Shown here piece by piece: positions 9,659 through 20,066 of a stretch of DNA of 64,000 bases. This DNA comes from Eledone cirrhosa (Eukaryota > Mollusca > Cephalopoda > Octopoda > Eledonidae), in NCBI GenBank assembly GCA_964016885.1, contig OZ024743.1, positions 20,688,295 to 20,752,294 of the forward strand, in the 5' to 3' direction. How positions within the stretch are numbered: the first letter of the stretch is position 1; each line of letters opens with the position of its first letter. The notes under the pieces were generated by a model. That model did no database searches, was not told the DNA's origin, and was given only the letters and a program-made list of their open reading frames with translations. A program made the translations under genes and the position numbers.

Positions 9659-11668
9659 TTGGAAAGTATGGCGGGATGGGGAAGTAGAGAAGACTATCAA
9701 GTGGCCAGGAGGGAAGCTAGGAGACAAGTGTACTTAGCAAGAAGGGAAGCTGAGGAAAGAAAGTTCAAGCATGTTCTACAACGCGAGGACCAAAAACGTG
9801 AGGTGTTCAGGATTGCTAGGCAATGCGTCAAGGAAAACCGTGATATTGTCGGGGAGAAGTGTGTACTAAACGATGATGGCGCACTTGCCATCACCGACGC
9901 TGATAAGAAGGTAGCTTGGAAGTGTCACTGTGAAAGGCTACTAAATGAGGAGAATAAATGGGAGAAAGACAGTCTCCCCCATATCGACCCAATAGAGGGA
10001 CCAGCAGTGTTAGGCGAGGGGAGTATAATAAGTAGGGCAATCAAGGATATGAAGACGGGTAAGGCGGCTGGGCCTTCGGAAATAGTTGCTGAGATGCTGA
10101 AGGCATCTGGCACGGTGGGACACACCATGGTCACCCGCATAGTTAACCAAGTCGTACAGAATGGGGTTGTTCCGAAGGACTGGCATAGCAGCATCATCGT
10201 TAACTGTTATAAGGGTAAAGGAGACGCCCTAGATAGGAGTAACTATAGAGGCATTAAATTAATCGACCAGGTCATGAAGGTCACGGAAAAAGTAATAGCA
10301 CAACTAATCAGAGAGAGAATTGACCTAGATGAAATGCAGTTCGGGTTTGTGTCAGGCAAAAGTACCACAGACGCTCTTTTCATTGTACGACAACTACAGG
10401 AGAAGTACCTAGCTAAAGGTAAACCCCTCTACTTAGCTTTTGTCGACTTGGAGAAAGCCTTCGACAGAGTCCCCCGCTCCATTATCTGGTGGGCTCTTAG
10501 AAAACTAGGCGTTGACGAATGGCTTGTGAGGGCTATACAAGCCATGTATAAAGAAACAGTCAGCAAGGTTAGAATTAACAACGAATATAGTGAAGAGTTT
10601 AGCGTAAAAGTTGGCGTCCATCAGGGCTCTGTTCTCAGCCCCCTACTATTTATTATTGCCCTTCAGGCTATAACAGAGGAGTTCAAGACCGGCTGCCCAT
10701 GGGAACTCCTATACGCAGACGACCTGACACTCATAGCGGAATCAATGGCCGAGCTAGAGAAGAAATTCCAAACATGGAAGCACGGCCTAGAATCAAAAGG
10801 CCTTAAAATTAACCTGGCTAAGACTAAAGTTCTAGTTTGTAGGAAAGAAAATAAGGCGGCGGTCCCTTCTGGGAAATGGTCGTGCTTGGTGTGTAGGAAA
10901 GGCGTAGGTAGAAACTCCATTTTATGTCCTAAATGCAAAGTATGGGTGCATAAAAGATGTAGTGGGATCACGGGTAAGCTAACTAAGAACATAGATTTTA
11001 CATGTGGCCGGTGCTCTGGTGCAATAAGTAGCAGCAAGTGCCCACAAAATACTACCTCTTTCAATTGCGCAGAGGGTTCTAAAGAAATAGTGGACAGTTT
11101 CCGTTACCTGGGTGATAAAATCAGCAGTGGGGGAGGGTGCTCTGAAAGTACAGTAGCTAGAGTCAGAACTGGTTGGAAAAAGTTCAGAGAGCTTATACCA
11201 CTATTAGCTGCTAAAGGGTTCTCCCTAAAAATGAAAGGCAGGTTGTACGATGCCTGCATACGAACAGGAATGTTGCATGGCAGTGAGACCTGGGCATTGT
11301 GTGCAGAGGATATACGCAGACTAGAGAGGAACGAAGCTTGCATGCTCCGCTGGATGTGTAACAGTAATATACGTGAACGGCAAAGCATAAACGAACTAAG
11401 GAAAAAATTAGAAATAAGAGGGATCAGATGTCGTTTACTCGAGAGAAGGCTACGTTGGTATGGACACGTGATGCGCATGAAAGTCGATAGCTGTATAACA
11501 AAGTGCAGGGCAATAAAGATAGACGGTAGCCACGGAATAGGCAGACCTAGAAAAACCTGGGACGAGCTGATAAACTCCGACCTCACACACTTACACCTCT
11601 CCAAGACAATGTCACTGGACCGAGACCTTTGGCGGTACTCAGTAACAGAGAAGACCCGCCTTACCTAA
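9659..11668 (+). CDS. LINE reverse transcriptase with PHD-type zinc finger (copy B)
   Basis: The same protein part as in copy A, offset by 4356 bases. The RT frame is open from the 9650s to the TAA at 11666-11668. Conserved parts in order: a charged linker rich in Arg, Glu and Lys; RT motif VDLEKAFDRVPR; HQGSVLSPLLF; YADD at 10712-10723; the C4HC3 finger at about 10883-11014 with all eight ligands; and WYGHVMRM at about 11456-11479. The listed start is only the first possible codon in this frame. The real product would be fused to the endonuclease, and the G-run contraction at 9678-9681 prevents that here. All catalytic RT residues that I can identify are kept, so the copy is young. Confidence 0.92.
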   Translation: MESMAGWGSREDYQVARREARRQVYLARREAEERKFKHVLQREDQKREVFRIARQCVKENRDIVGEKCVLNDDGALAITDADKKVAWKCHCERLLNEENKWEKDSLPHIDPIEGPAVLGEGSIISRAIKDMKTGKAAGPSEIVAEMLKASGTVGHTMVTRIVNQVVQNGVVPKDWHSSIIVNCYKGKGDALDRSNYRGIKLIDQVMKVTEKVIAQLIRERIDLDEMQFGFVSGKSTTDALFIVRQLQEKYLAKGKPLYLAFVDLEKAFDRVPRSIIWWALRKLGVDEWLVRAIQAMYKETVSKVRINNEYSEEFSVKVGVHQGSVLSPLLFIIALQAITEEFKTGCPWELLYADDLTLIAESMAELEKKFQTWKHGLESKGLKINLAKTKVLVCRKENKAAVPSGKWSCLVCRKGVGRNSILCPKCKVWVHKRCSGITGKLTKNIDFTCGRCSGAISSSKCPQNTTSFNCAEGSKEIVDSFRYLGDKISSGGGCSESTVARVRTGWKKFRELIPLLAAKGFSLKMKGRLYDACIRTGMLHGSETWALCAEDIRRLERNEACMLRWMCNSNIRERQSINELRKKLEIRGIRCRLLERRLRWYGHVMRMKVDSCITKCRAIKIDGSHGIGRPRKTWDELINSDLTHLHLSKTMSLDRDLWRYSVTEKTRLT

Positions 11669-12068
11669 ATACATAGTAAAACCTACTACAGTCAGTAGGC
11701 ATCTCTAACAAATACCCCCCCCCCCACACCCCCCCACCCCACCCACCCATCCACACCACCCCGCTCTATGTAAAGTTATGTTGGTGCCACACCATCCAGG
11801 CCAAAACAAATGAGATCGTGTAGGTGTCACGACAAAAAAACACACAGTCCACGCTGTAATGTGGCCGTGTAGGCAACACGGTAAAAACCTCCCAGACCCA
11901 CACTGTAAATGTGGTTGGTGTTAGGAAGGGCATCCAACTGTAGAAAACCTGCCACAGTCCTATGCGAGCAAGACAATCACTCTTGCCTCAAGTGGGACTA
12001 CCCCCGTCCAAACCCATGCAAGCGTGGAACACGGACGTTAAATGTTGATGATGATGATGATGATGATG

Positions 12069-12070
<2 letters not shown>
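11669..12070 (+). other. 3' UTR and GAT tail of LINE copy B
   Basis: Nearly identical to the 3' UTR of copy A. The main difference is the C-rich stretch (11716-11762), a slippage-prone run whose length differs. It ends GGACGTTAAATGTT plus (GAT)8, then (AT)n. Confidence 0.85.
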
Positions 12071-12098
<28 letters not shown>

Positions 12099-12099
<1 letters not shown>

Positions 12100-12245
12100 A
12101 GTGGTGTGTGTGTTTGTATGCATGCATGAGTGTTGGTGTGTGAGTGGTGTGTGTGTTTGTATGCATGAATGAGTGTTGGTGTGTGAGTGGCGTGTGTGTT
12201 TGTGGTTTGTATGCATCAGTGTTGGTGTGTGAGTGTGTGTGCGTG
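12099..12245. repeat. 43-bp GT-rich minisatellite
   Basis: Units begin GAGTGG at 12099, 12142 and 12185, with spacings of 43, 43 and 46 bp, and a partial unit starts at 12231. Each has a GTGTGTGT part, a GTATGCAT part and GTGTTGGTGTGT. It lies between the TA/GT run that follows copy B and the start of copy C. Confidence 0.85.
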
Positions 12246-12477
12246 TTGTGTCAATAAGCGGTTTTTTTTGGGGGGTTTTTTTTATGACCATGCTGTAAAA
12301 TGGAGGGGTAGAGAGGGATCTTGAGTCTAGTAAGACATCCTCTCTAGTGCTGGTGGCACAAATAAAAGCACCCAGTCCATGCTGTAAAGTGGCACTGGTG
12401 TTAGGGAGGGCATCCAACCAGTGTATCAATGCCAAAACGCTTATCAGCACAGCAACAAATAGGAACAACAACAAAGT

Positions 12478-13434
12478 ATGAAGACGTCGCATCTCAGAGT
12501 TGCAACACTTAATGTTGGCACTCTCAGAGGTAGATCTGCTGAAATAGCGGAGATGCTGGAGAGAAGGCATGTGGATGTGTGCTGCGTGCAAGAGGTGAGA
12601 TGGAGAGGTGCCTCTGCGAGACTAGTCGTAGGCAAACGTCTTAGCTATAAGCTTTTCTGGATAAGTAAGGATGATGGGTTAGGGGGAGTAGGCATTTTCC
12701 TGGCTGAGAGATGGATCAATAAGATAATAGAGGTAGTTCGAGTTAGTAATCGAATAATTAAGCTTAGATTAGTTGTAGGCAGGAGACTACTGACAATCAT
12801 CTCTGCCTATGCTCCCCAAGCAGGCCTAGGCAAAGATGAGAAAGACTGCTTTTACGATCAACTTTTACAAACAACCGCAATGACAGAGGACAGAGACATT
12901 GTTATACTAGCAGGAGACTTCAATGGTCATGTTGGACAGCTCCAGGATGGTTACACTGGGGTACATGGTGGGCACGATTACGGCTCAAGAAATGAAGAAG
13001 GAGTGAGACTTTTTGAATTTTGTGATGCAGGTACACTGACTATTTGCAACACAAACTTCCAGAAACCTGCCAATCACCTAATAACCTACAAATCTGGCGA
13101 GCACATAAGCCAGATTGACTTCTTACTAGTTAGGCAGCGGGACAGGCAGATAGTGTCTAATACCAAGGCATACCCTGGGGAAGAATGTACCCCACAGCAT
13201 AGGTTAGTCGTTAGTGATATCTCAGTAAGCAAGAGATGGAATGAGACATACAGGAAGGTGTGGAGAAGAAAGGTCTGGAAGCTAAAAGACCTTTCACTAA
13301 AATACAAATTTAGGAAAGCCCTTCATGATGTATATGACGAAAAAGAAGACGATTTAGAGACGTATGACATAGATAATAACTGGAATTTCTTACGTGACAA
13401 CTTGCTGCAGACTACTGATGAAACTTGTGGCTGA
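12478..13434 (+). CDS. LINE AP-like endonuclease domain (copy C)
   Basis: An endonuclease domain homologous to that of copy B and alignable over its length from near the ATG at 12478. Conserved blocks are LNVGT, VQEVRW, AGDFNGHVG and QHRLVVSD, so the metal-binding and catalytic residues look intact. The frame closes at TGA 13432-13434 just after DETCG, where copy B reads on through CGWSRP. The stop arises at a small local triplication of TGATGAAACTTG (13413-13458), which also separates this frame from the RT frame. The 318 codons therefore represent the domain only, not a separate ORF1 protein. Confidence 0.88.
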   Translation: MKTSHLRVATLNVGTLRGRSAEIAEMLERRHVDVCCVQEVRWRGASARLVVGKRLSYKLFWISKDDGLGGVGIFLAERWINKIIEVVRVSNRIIKLRLVVGRRLLTIISAYAPQAGLGKDEKDCFYDQLLQTTAMTEDRDIVILAGDFNGHVGQLQDGYTGVHGGHDYGSRNEEGVRLFEFCDAGTLTICNTNFQKPANHLITYKSGEHISQIDFLLVRQRDRQIVSNTKAYPGEECTPQHRLVVSDISVSKRWNETYRKVWRRKVWKLKDLSLKYKFRKALHDVYDEKEDDLETYDIDNNWNFLRDNLLQTTDETCG

Positions 13435-13460
13435 TGAAACTTGTTACTGATGAAACTTGA

Positions 13461-15394
13461 GACAAAAGACTAGCATGGAAGGCTTGGAAAAAGGGTGGGA
13501 GTAGGGAAGAATATACAGCCGCTAAGAGAGAAGCTAGACGTCAGGTGTACTTAGCACGCAGGGAGGCTGAGAGTAGGAGGTTTGCCAATGTTCTGCGACG
13601 GGAAGATCAGAGGCGTGCGGTGTTCCACATTGCAAGGCAGTGTGTCAATGCAAATCAGAAAGTTGTTGGAGATAAATGTGTCTGGGATGATGCCGGTGTA
13701 CTTAGTGTCACGAATGATCAGAAAAAGGAGGCCTGGAAATGTCATTATGAGAGACTGATGAATGTGGAGAATGATTGGGAGAGAGAGAAATTACCCTTAG
13801 TAAATCCGACAGAGCGACCAGCTATTGAGATTCACGAATATAGGGTCCAAGAGGCGATTAAGGAAATGAAAAATGGTACGGCTGCTGGACCATTTGGAAT
13901 AGTTGCTGAGATGCTGAAGGCATCAGGGGACGTAGGGACTAAACTGGTTGCACGCATCATCAATCAGGCTATATATGGTGGTGTCATACCCAAAGACTGG
14001 TGCAGCAGTATTCTCATAAATTGCTACAAAGGTAAAGGGGATGGTCTGGAGAGTAGCAATTATAGGGGTATAAAACTGATGGATCAGGTTATGAAAGTGG
14101 CAGAAAGGATATTAGCACAACTAATTAGAGAAAGGGTCAAACTAGATGAGATGCAGTTTGGTTTTGTGCCTGGGAAGAGTACAACATATGCCCTCTTCTT
14201 GGTGAGACAATTGCAAGAGAGGTTCTTAGAGAAAAATAAGCCACTATACTTAGCCTTTGTTGACCTAGAGAAGGCCTTTGATAGGGTACCCCGATCTGTC
14301 ATCTGGTGGTCCCTAAGGAAGCTAGATGTTGAGGACAGTGCAAACTTTGTACAGAGGTACTCTCAGTAAAGTCAGGGTAGGAATGGAGTTTAGTGAGGAA
14401 TTCCAGATACAAGTAGGAGTACATCAAGGTTCGGTCCTCAGCCCGCTCTTGTTCATTAGTCCTCCAAGCCATAACAGAGAAGTTTAAGACTGGCTGTCTA
14501 TGGGAACTTCTCTATGCTGACAATCTGGTTCTTATAGCAGAATCAGTAGAGGAGCTAGAGAATAAATTCTGGCTATGGAAACAGCAGTTGGAAGCAAGAG
14601 GACTGAGAGTGAATCTAGCTAAGACAAAAGTGTTGATGAGTAGAAAAGAGGACAAAATTCTGATTCCGTCAGGGAAATGGCCATGTTCGATATGCAGAAA
14701 AGGAACTGGCATAAATTCTATAAAATGCACACAAAGCAGATACTGGGTCCACGAGAGATGTAGCGGGATAGCAGGCAAACTAACAGGTAGGGAGAAATAT
14801 GTATGCAGTAGATGTACAGGGAAATTAGACAGTAGAAGTCGCATTGATAGACACATTTTTCAAATGCAGGAGGGCGCTATAGAAGTGGTTGATAGCTTCC
14901 GGTACCTAGAAGATCAGATTAGCATGGGAGGAGGGTGTTCCGAGGCCATAGTATCTAGAATAAGGATGGGTTGGAAGAAGTTTAGGGAGCTGCTTCCTCT
15001 GTTGACGAAGAAGGGTTTCTCACTGCGTACGAAAGGCCGGTTGTATGATGCCTGTGTGAGGAGCGCGATTCTGCATGGTAGTGAGATATGGGCAGCAACT
15101 GCAGAGGATATGCCTCGGCTGGAGAGAAATGAGGCAAGCATGCTCCGTTGGATGTGCAGTGTAAATGTGCGTGAATGACCCAGCATGAATGTGTTGAGAG
15201 AGAAACTGTGTCTGAGTGGGATAGAATGTAGTGTACGGGAGAGGAGACTGAGGTGGTATGGACATGTGATGCGCATGGAGGATGACCGATGGGTGAAGAA
15301 GTGCCAGGAAATGCCAGTTGAAGGAAGACATGGTAGAGGTAGACCACGACAAACATGGGCGGAGGTGGTGAGAACAGACCTCAGATCGTTGTAG
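13461..15394 (+). pseudogene. LINE reverse transcriptase (copy C), broken
   Basis: The RT part opens at 13461, right after a TGA, with RLAWKAWKKGGSREEY, and runs to 14369. A small deletion near 14330-14345 (the segment matching DEWLVRAIQ) then shifts the frame. A second shift lies near 14457, and a TGA at 15176-15178 replaces the CGG codon of copies A and B. The catalytic box reads YADN (about 14513-14524) instead of YADD, so the enzyme would be inactive even with a whole frame. The zinc finger has lost its fourth Cys (CTQS instead of CPKC). The C-terminal part (15185-15394) keeps WYGHVMRM. This is an old, non-functional copy. Confidence 0.88.
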
Positions 15395-15504
15395 CTCACG
15401 GTGGAGATTACGAAGGACCGTGACGAGTGGAGAGATGCTGTGCTGAATAAGACCCGTCCCACCCTTGCAAGCAGGGAAAAGCGGATATAAAATGATGATG
15501 ATGA

Positions 15505-16603
15505 ATTATTTCAAAAGAAATAATGAATATAAAGGCATCAAGAAAGAAATGGAATTTTTACCATTGATGGATACTTGTTTTTATTAACTATTTTTAATTG
15601 TTTTTAATTCTGTAACCAAATATATTTAGTGTAGTGCATAAATCTAGGAAATGCACATAAACATTATTCAATGATATTTCACTCTTTCAGCTCCCTAAAT
15701 TGATTTTATTTTGTTTGCAACAAGAATAAATTATATTTAAGAGGCTACGCCATGTAGTATAACAGTATTGTATGTAATATAATATGATGCCAGGGAAATG
15801 TTTCAAGGGCAAATGAGATTTCAAGTCACTGAGGCATTAGAAATAAAATGCAATGTTAATAGCTTTAAATTATTGATTTAATTATAACTAGAACAAAATA
15901 TAAAGCAATGTGTTGACGATTGTTCAAACTATATCATTCAATCCTAATTACTGTTGATAGAAATAGCACAGATGTATGATATGCACACACGCACAAACAC
16001 ACACTTGTACATATGGTGCATCCCAGAAGCACACAGTTGATTTTCTACTGACTAGTAGGTTGGTAAGTCTTGAGAGATAAATAGAAAACGTCAAGTTATA
16101 CCTTAAATTTGCTTGATGTCTGATAGTATAATGGGTGAGTAGCCACAGTTGCTTCCTCACTAATAATACCACAAAGAACCATTGAAATTACTTGAATTGT
16201 TGAAATATCAAGCAAGCTCAGGTCATTAAATTGAAATACTTATAGCATCTCTTGTGTCTGTTATTCACTCTTTATGTTCATTGCATCACACCTTTCATGT
16301 CGAATTGGTCATTACTGGTCGCAGAAGTACCATAAAATTAACTATTAAAATTCCTAAATGAACTAATAAAATTGATTCTATTTTCAATGTGCTTAGGTAT
16401 ATATTTGGCTTTTTTTCCATTTATAAACATTGTCATCATCATTGTTATCTTTTTCACATCTGTTTTTTTTTTTCTTTTTCTTTTTTCTGCCAATCAGGCA
16501 TTGGTTGGAAAGGCCTGAAATCCTCTCACCATTCACCTTAACCTTTTTTCTTAGTAAATAATTATCTGTATTGAAATGTATATAAAATATGAAATTAAAA
16601 TTT
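15505..16603. other. AT-rich, no gene seen
   Basis: No repeat or coding signal that I can name; only short CA-rich runs near 15985-16005. Confidence 0.5.
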
Positions 16604-16700
16604 ATCATCATCATTATCATAATCATTGTTTTATGTTCGTTTTCCTTGTTATTAAGGGTTGGATGTGTCATCACAGAGTGGTCAGTACTCAAACAGAAAT
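16604..16700 (-). mobile_element. LINE/SINE 3'-tail scrap
   Basis: On the minus strand it reads a variant of the CATGGAAAACGGACGTTAAA-like end followed by ATGATAATGATGATGA. Only the terminal hundred bases or so remain. Confidence 0.5.
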
Positions 16701-17504
16701 GCTGATTGTCAATGGCTATCATATAGTATCAACGTAAAGTTGTTTATATTAATTGATCTACTTCAGTACTTAATTGTTAATAAGATTGGCCCATTCAGCT
16801 GTTAAGAGGAATAATCAAGAAAGTATTTTATGTATTTCAAATTATTTGAAATTGCACTATATTATTGCAGAAACGTTTTTAATATATATTTGACTATGGC
16901 AAATAGTAGTTTCAACATATTAACTGAGGTAGTAGTAATTCCAATTTCTGTGAAGTGTTTATGTAATTTTAATCTCCTGTATCAATGCACAAGTGTTGTT
17001 GATATTTGGTAAATTGGTTTGTAATAAAAATATTTCTTGTGCAGTTAAAAATGTTAGCTCTTGGGGATTAATGTATTGAAAATATGTTACTCATCAAAAC
17101 CCTATTTAAACATTTATTTTATCTCTCTTTATTATATCTAGTGTCGTATAATCTAAAATGAAAGGAAAAACATCATTTGAAAATACTCCAGTCTCCAAAT
17201 TAACTTATGAACAAGTGAACTCAAATAAGAAAATATTGTGTTCAAACATTAACTCTTTAAGCACGAAACTCAACATATATCGTGTGAAATACATCATAGG
17301 AATTATGATTGCTAAATAAAATATCTCAGAAATGATATACACAATCGTTATATATATTTTGAACTTTTGTGGCAATAGTCATTTTTTTATTATAAAACTA
17401 CTTATTAGTAAGCATATAAAATTTTGTCATGCTTTGTTTAATAATAATAATTATAGTTTTTAATAGAATGATCTTCTCTTCTTCTTTGCCCAATTATATC
17501 TAAG
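16701..17504. other. AT-rich, no gene seen
   Basis: No supported feature. Confidence 0.5.
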
Positions 17505-18350
17505 AGGGTAATGGGGGTGGGGGGGCAGAGTCCTCAGATACTCCTTCCAGCGGGTCCTGTCAGAAGTACCATCTCCAACTGGTCTGGTTGGATCCCCAAG
17601 CGAGATCAGCCAACCTCATGCATATTATCCAACCATCTTGTTTGGGGTCTACCCGTGGGTATCCTGCCGCTTGGTTTTGCCTGTAAAATCTGACCAGCAA
17701 TTCTTTCTTAAGACATTCTAACCACATGCCCATAGTATTGGAGCTGTGATCTCACAATTCAGAGAATCAGCAGCTCTACCTATTGTATCTCTGATCTCCG
17801 AGCTATGTATTGCATCAAGTAACGTTACTCCAAAGAGCCTTTGGAGGAACCTCATTTTGGCCGCTTGTATTCGCAATTATATTCTTTTGGTCATTATCCA
17901 AGATTTATGACCATAAATAAGGGTTGGCATGAATATTGATAGCGAGTTTGGCTTTAACACTTGCCCCCTTCTTCAGATTACTGAATTCTGAAACTGGAGC
18001 ATTACTGCATCAGCTCCTGCAATTCTTGCACTTAATTCAGCAGCCTCATGCCTTCCATCACTCGTGAACATGGCCCCAAGATACTTGAATTTCTCCACCT
18101 ACTTCAGTGGAACTCCATTCCCATGTAGAGTGCACTGCACAGGCTTCCTTGAGAGGACGAATGTCTAAATTTTTGCAGTGCTGATTTTCATTCCAGCCAT
18201 GCAGCACTCAGCATCAAAGCTATCACATGCAAGTCGGAGATCAGCTTCTGTCGAGTTAAGTAACACCGGGTCATCTGCAAATTTCAGCCGACTGATTTTA
18301 CACCCACCATTCATGATACCACTTCCAACCTGACTGTGACAAATATGAAT
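17505..18350 (-). pseudogene. RTE/Rex-like LINE fragment (RT and C-terminal region)
   Basis: On the minus strand the fragment begins inside the RT near the catalytic box: KISRLKFADD at about 18250-18310. A segment with CCMAGMKISTAKI follows, and it ends in a C-terminal domain with a YPRVDPKQDGW-like stretch near 17620-17660. Frameshifts and stops are many, for example the P replacing the residue after FADD. The 42119-42710 fragment belongs to the same family and shows its RRQEAELSA and RYYGHVVR parts. The family differs from copies A-D: no zinc finger, and a different C-terminus. It is 5'-truncated and dead. Confidence 0.8.
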
Positions 18351-18514
18351 TATCAACTTATTTCTGATCTGAGTATTTTAATTTATTATGTAATTAGATT
18401 GTTATAGAGTGTTATTTTACCAATGTTTATATATAGAAGAGTGTTTAAAAGTCAAGAAGAAAACTTATCAGTAATTACACTTTTCTCCCTGATTACATTT
18501 TCAAGCAACTCTTA

Positions 18515-18580
18515 AGAAATTAAGAAAACTTACAGCTAACTATTAAGAAAATTAAGAAAACTTATAGCTAACTATTCAAG
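18515..18580. repeat. short direct duplication
   Basis: A unit of about 33 bp containing TTAAGAAAACTTACAGCTAA is repeated head to tail with one or two changes (ACAGC or ATAGC). Confidence 0.75.
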
Positions 18581-18842
18581 TGTGCAGTTTGGTAGAAAAT
18601 CAATTCCTAAATATACTAATTTCAAAGCTTAGCAAAAAAAACATCCATTTTTTTAGGAAACAAGTATCATCAGGTAAATTGATTGTCATACTTTTCTGGT
18701 TTTTATTGATCCCAACCTTGATTAATGAAAGCCGAGGTCAACCCAAACAGGATTTTAACATGAATATTATGTACATAAATACTACAGGGTATTGAGTTCT
18801 TCATTCTACCATTTCTGCGCTATCATTTTTTTTTTCTTTTGC

Positions 18843-19120
18843 TCATAATCATCATTCAACGTCTATTTTCCATCCCCTGCATGGCTTAGATTTTCTGTCA
18901 TGTTATGAAGCTAGACAAGTCAGGTGATCATACCTTGTTCATACAATCTATTTTTTGGCTTGGTTTTCTACAGTTGGATGCTCTTCCTAATGCTAACCAC
19001 TTTGCAGTGTATACTGGGTGCTTCTTGTTGGATAGCACACCCACCTTACAGAGTGGGCTGGGTGATTTTTGTCATGACACTGGAACTACTTCATTACAAT
19101 ACTAGGGTGCTCAGTGTATG
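18843..19120 (-). mobile_element. LINE/SINE 3'-end fragment
   Basis: On the minus strand the segment carries the AGCACCCAGTCCACTCTGTA-like and GGAAGAGCATCCAACTGTAG-like parts and ends in the usual GCATGG...ACGTTGAATGATGAT tail. It is a diverged 3' UTR of the copies A-D type or a SINE that shares this tail. Confidence 0.65.
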
Positions 19121-19470
19121 AGGTTAAGGAAGAGTCTATAAGAGTTAGATGCTTACCGGAGGCAAAGTCATCCCACCATGAGACAAAGAAGTGTTGGGTT
19201 ATGGAAGTGACCTGAAGCAGGTGGGTGATGTCTTACATATTGTGAAACATATATTAAATATATCTATGTATGCTAGTTCTGTAAAGCTACTGATGAGCTA
19301 AATCCATTGCTTGGTCTTTATATATATCCTTAGTGATATATTCATTTCATCACTTTTACTGTTAAGGTTGGTATGAATATTACAAATCTTATTTCTCTTA
19401 GAAATATGATATAGTACAAGAATTGTCTGCTTGCATGTATGTTCCATCTATATATAATATGAAAATAAAT
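19121..19470. other. no gene seen
   Basis: No supported feature. Confidence 0.45.
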
Positions 19471-19550
19471 GTTGTTGTTTAGTGCCAGGTCAGCTCTACT
19501 TGAGTAGACATATTATCAAAAGAGTTCCAGCTGTGAATATTATGTCATAT
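19471..19550 (+). repeat. dispersed repeat, GTTTAG-type
   Basis: Contains GTTGTTTAGTGCCAGGTCAG and a CAAAAGAGTTCCAGCTGTGA stretch. Related sequences stand at 21657-21735 and 41885-41960, all on the plus strand. Probably the body of another SINE family; no tRNA-like head is seen. Confidence 0.55.
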
Positions 19551-19981
19551 TTTCAGGTATAATATACATTTTCTTGCATTAATCCACACACACACACTGC
19601 ATATGTCTACCTGTCAGCCAATCAAGGCTATGGAAACATGGACTTATAAATGATTATATATATACTCTGTATATTTTGTGTTAGTTAATCAAATGACACT
19701 AATGTACCCAGGATTGAGTACATGATGAAATAGACATGTAGATTTGTATACTCCTGTCAGAAGGGGTTTGAGGAAACAACACCAATAACCTGCCCATAGC
19801 ATATCACAGAATGGAATCTGCAGGAGTAATTTTTATTTATGTAGTTTTTTGTTCATGTAATAGCTGTCTGATAAGGTTGTAACTGTTATATAACAGTTAC
19901 CATCATATTATGTATAACAGAGATTATATAATCAATAAAATGAGATACATATTAACCTACTGGCTTCCACTGTCTTATATA

Positions 19982-20066
19982 GTACATTTAAAGTTTCATA
20001 CACTTAACATGTATGCACGACCTTAGGTCACACTTATATGTTAAGAGTATGAAACTTTAAATATAC
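19982..20066. repeat. inverted repeat, 29-bp arms
   Basis: The arms at 19982-20010 and 20038-20066 match at 27 of 29 positions around a 27-base loop (left arm contains TTTAAAGTTTCATACACTTA). It could be a tiny MITE; no terminal duplication was recognised. Confidence 0.75.

Larger units (their letters stand above)
7712..12070 (+). mobile_element. LINE copy B, nearly full length
   Basis: The best-preserved retrotransposon here: 5' UTR (about 7712-8492), endonuclease, linker, RT with PHD finger, 3' UTR and a (GAT)8 tail ending at 12070. Only two lesions break the polyprotein: a TAG at 9525-9527, where copy C has TGG (Trp), and a G-run of four at 9678-9681, where copy A has five, which shifts the frame by one base. 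Copies A and C both keep the frame through the second site, so the contraction is specific to B. The 5' boundary is uncertain, because the sequence follows the tail of copy A without a clear target duplication. Confidence 0.9.
12250..15504 (+). mobile_element. LINE copy C, older relative of A and B
   Basis: Same domain order as copy B but clearly diverged. It has a 5' UTR of about 230 bp containing AGCACCCAGTCCATGCTGTA, an endonuclease frame, a broken RT frame and a very short 3' UTR ending AGCGGATATAAAATGATGATG at 15504. The GCGGACGTAAAATGATG type of 3' end differs from that of A and B but recurs at 25137 and 61041, so a separate subfamily has also been active. The 5' limit is approximate. 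Confidence 0.88.

Noticed and set aside
9678..9681. Programmed frameshift between endonuclease and RT
   Set aside because: Copies A and C keep the frame at this site without a shift, and only copy B has lost one G, so a mutation is the simpler explanation.
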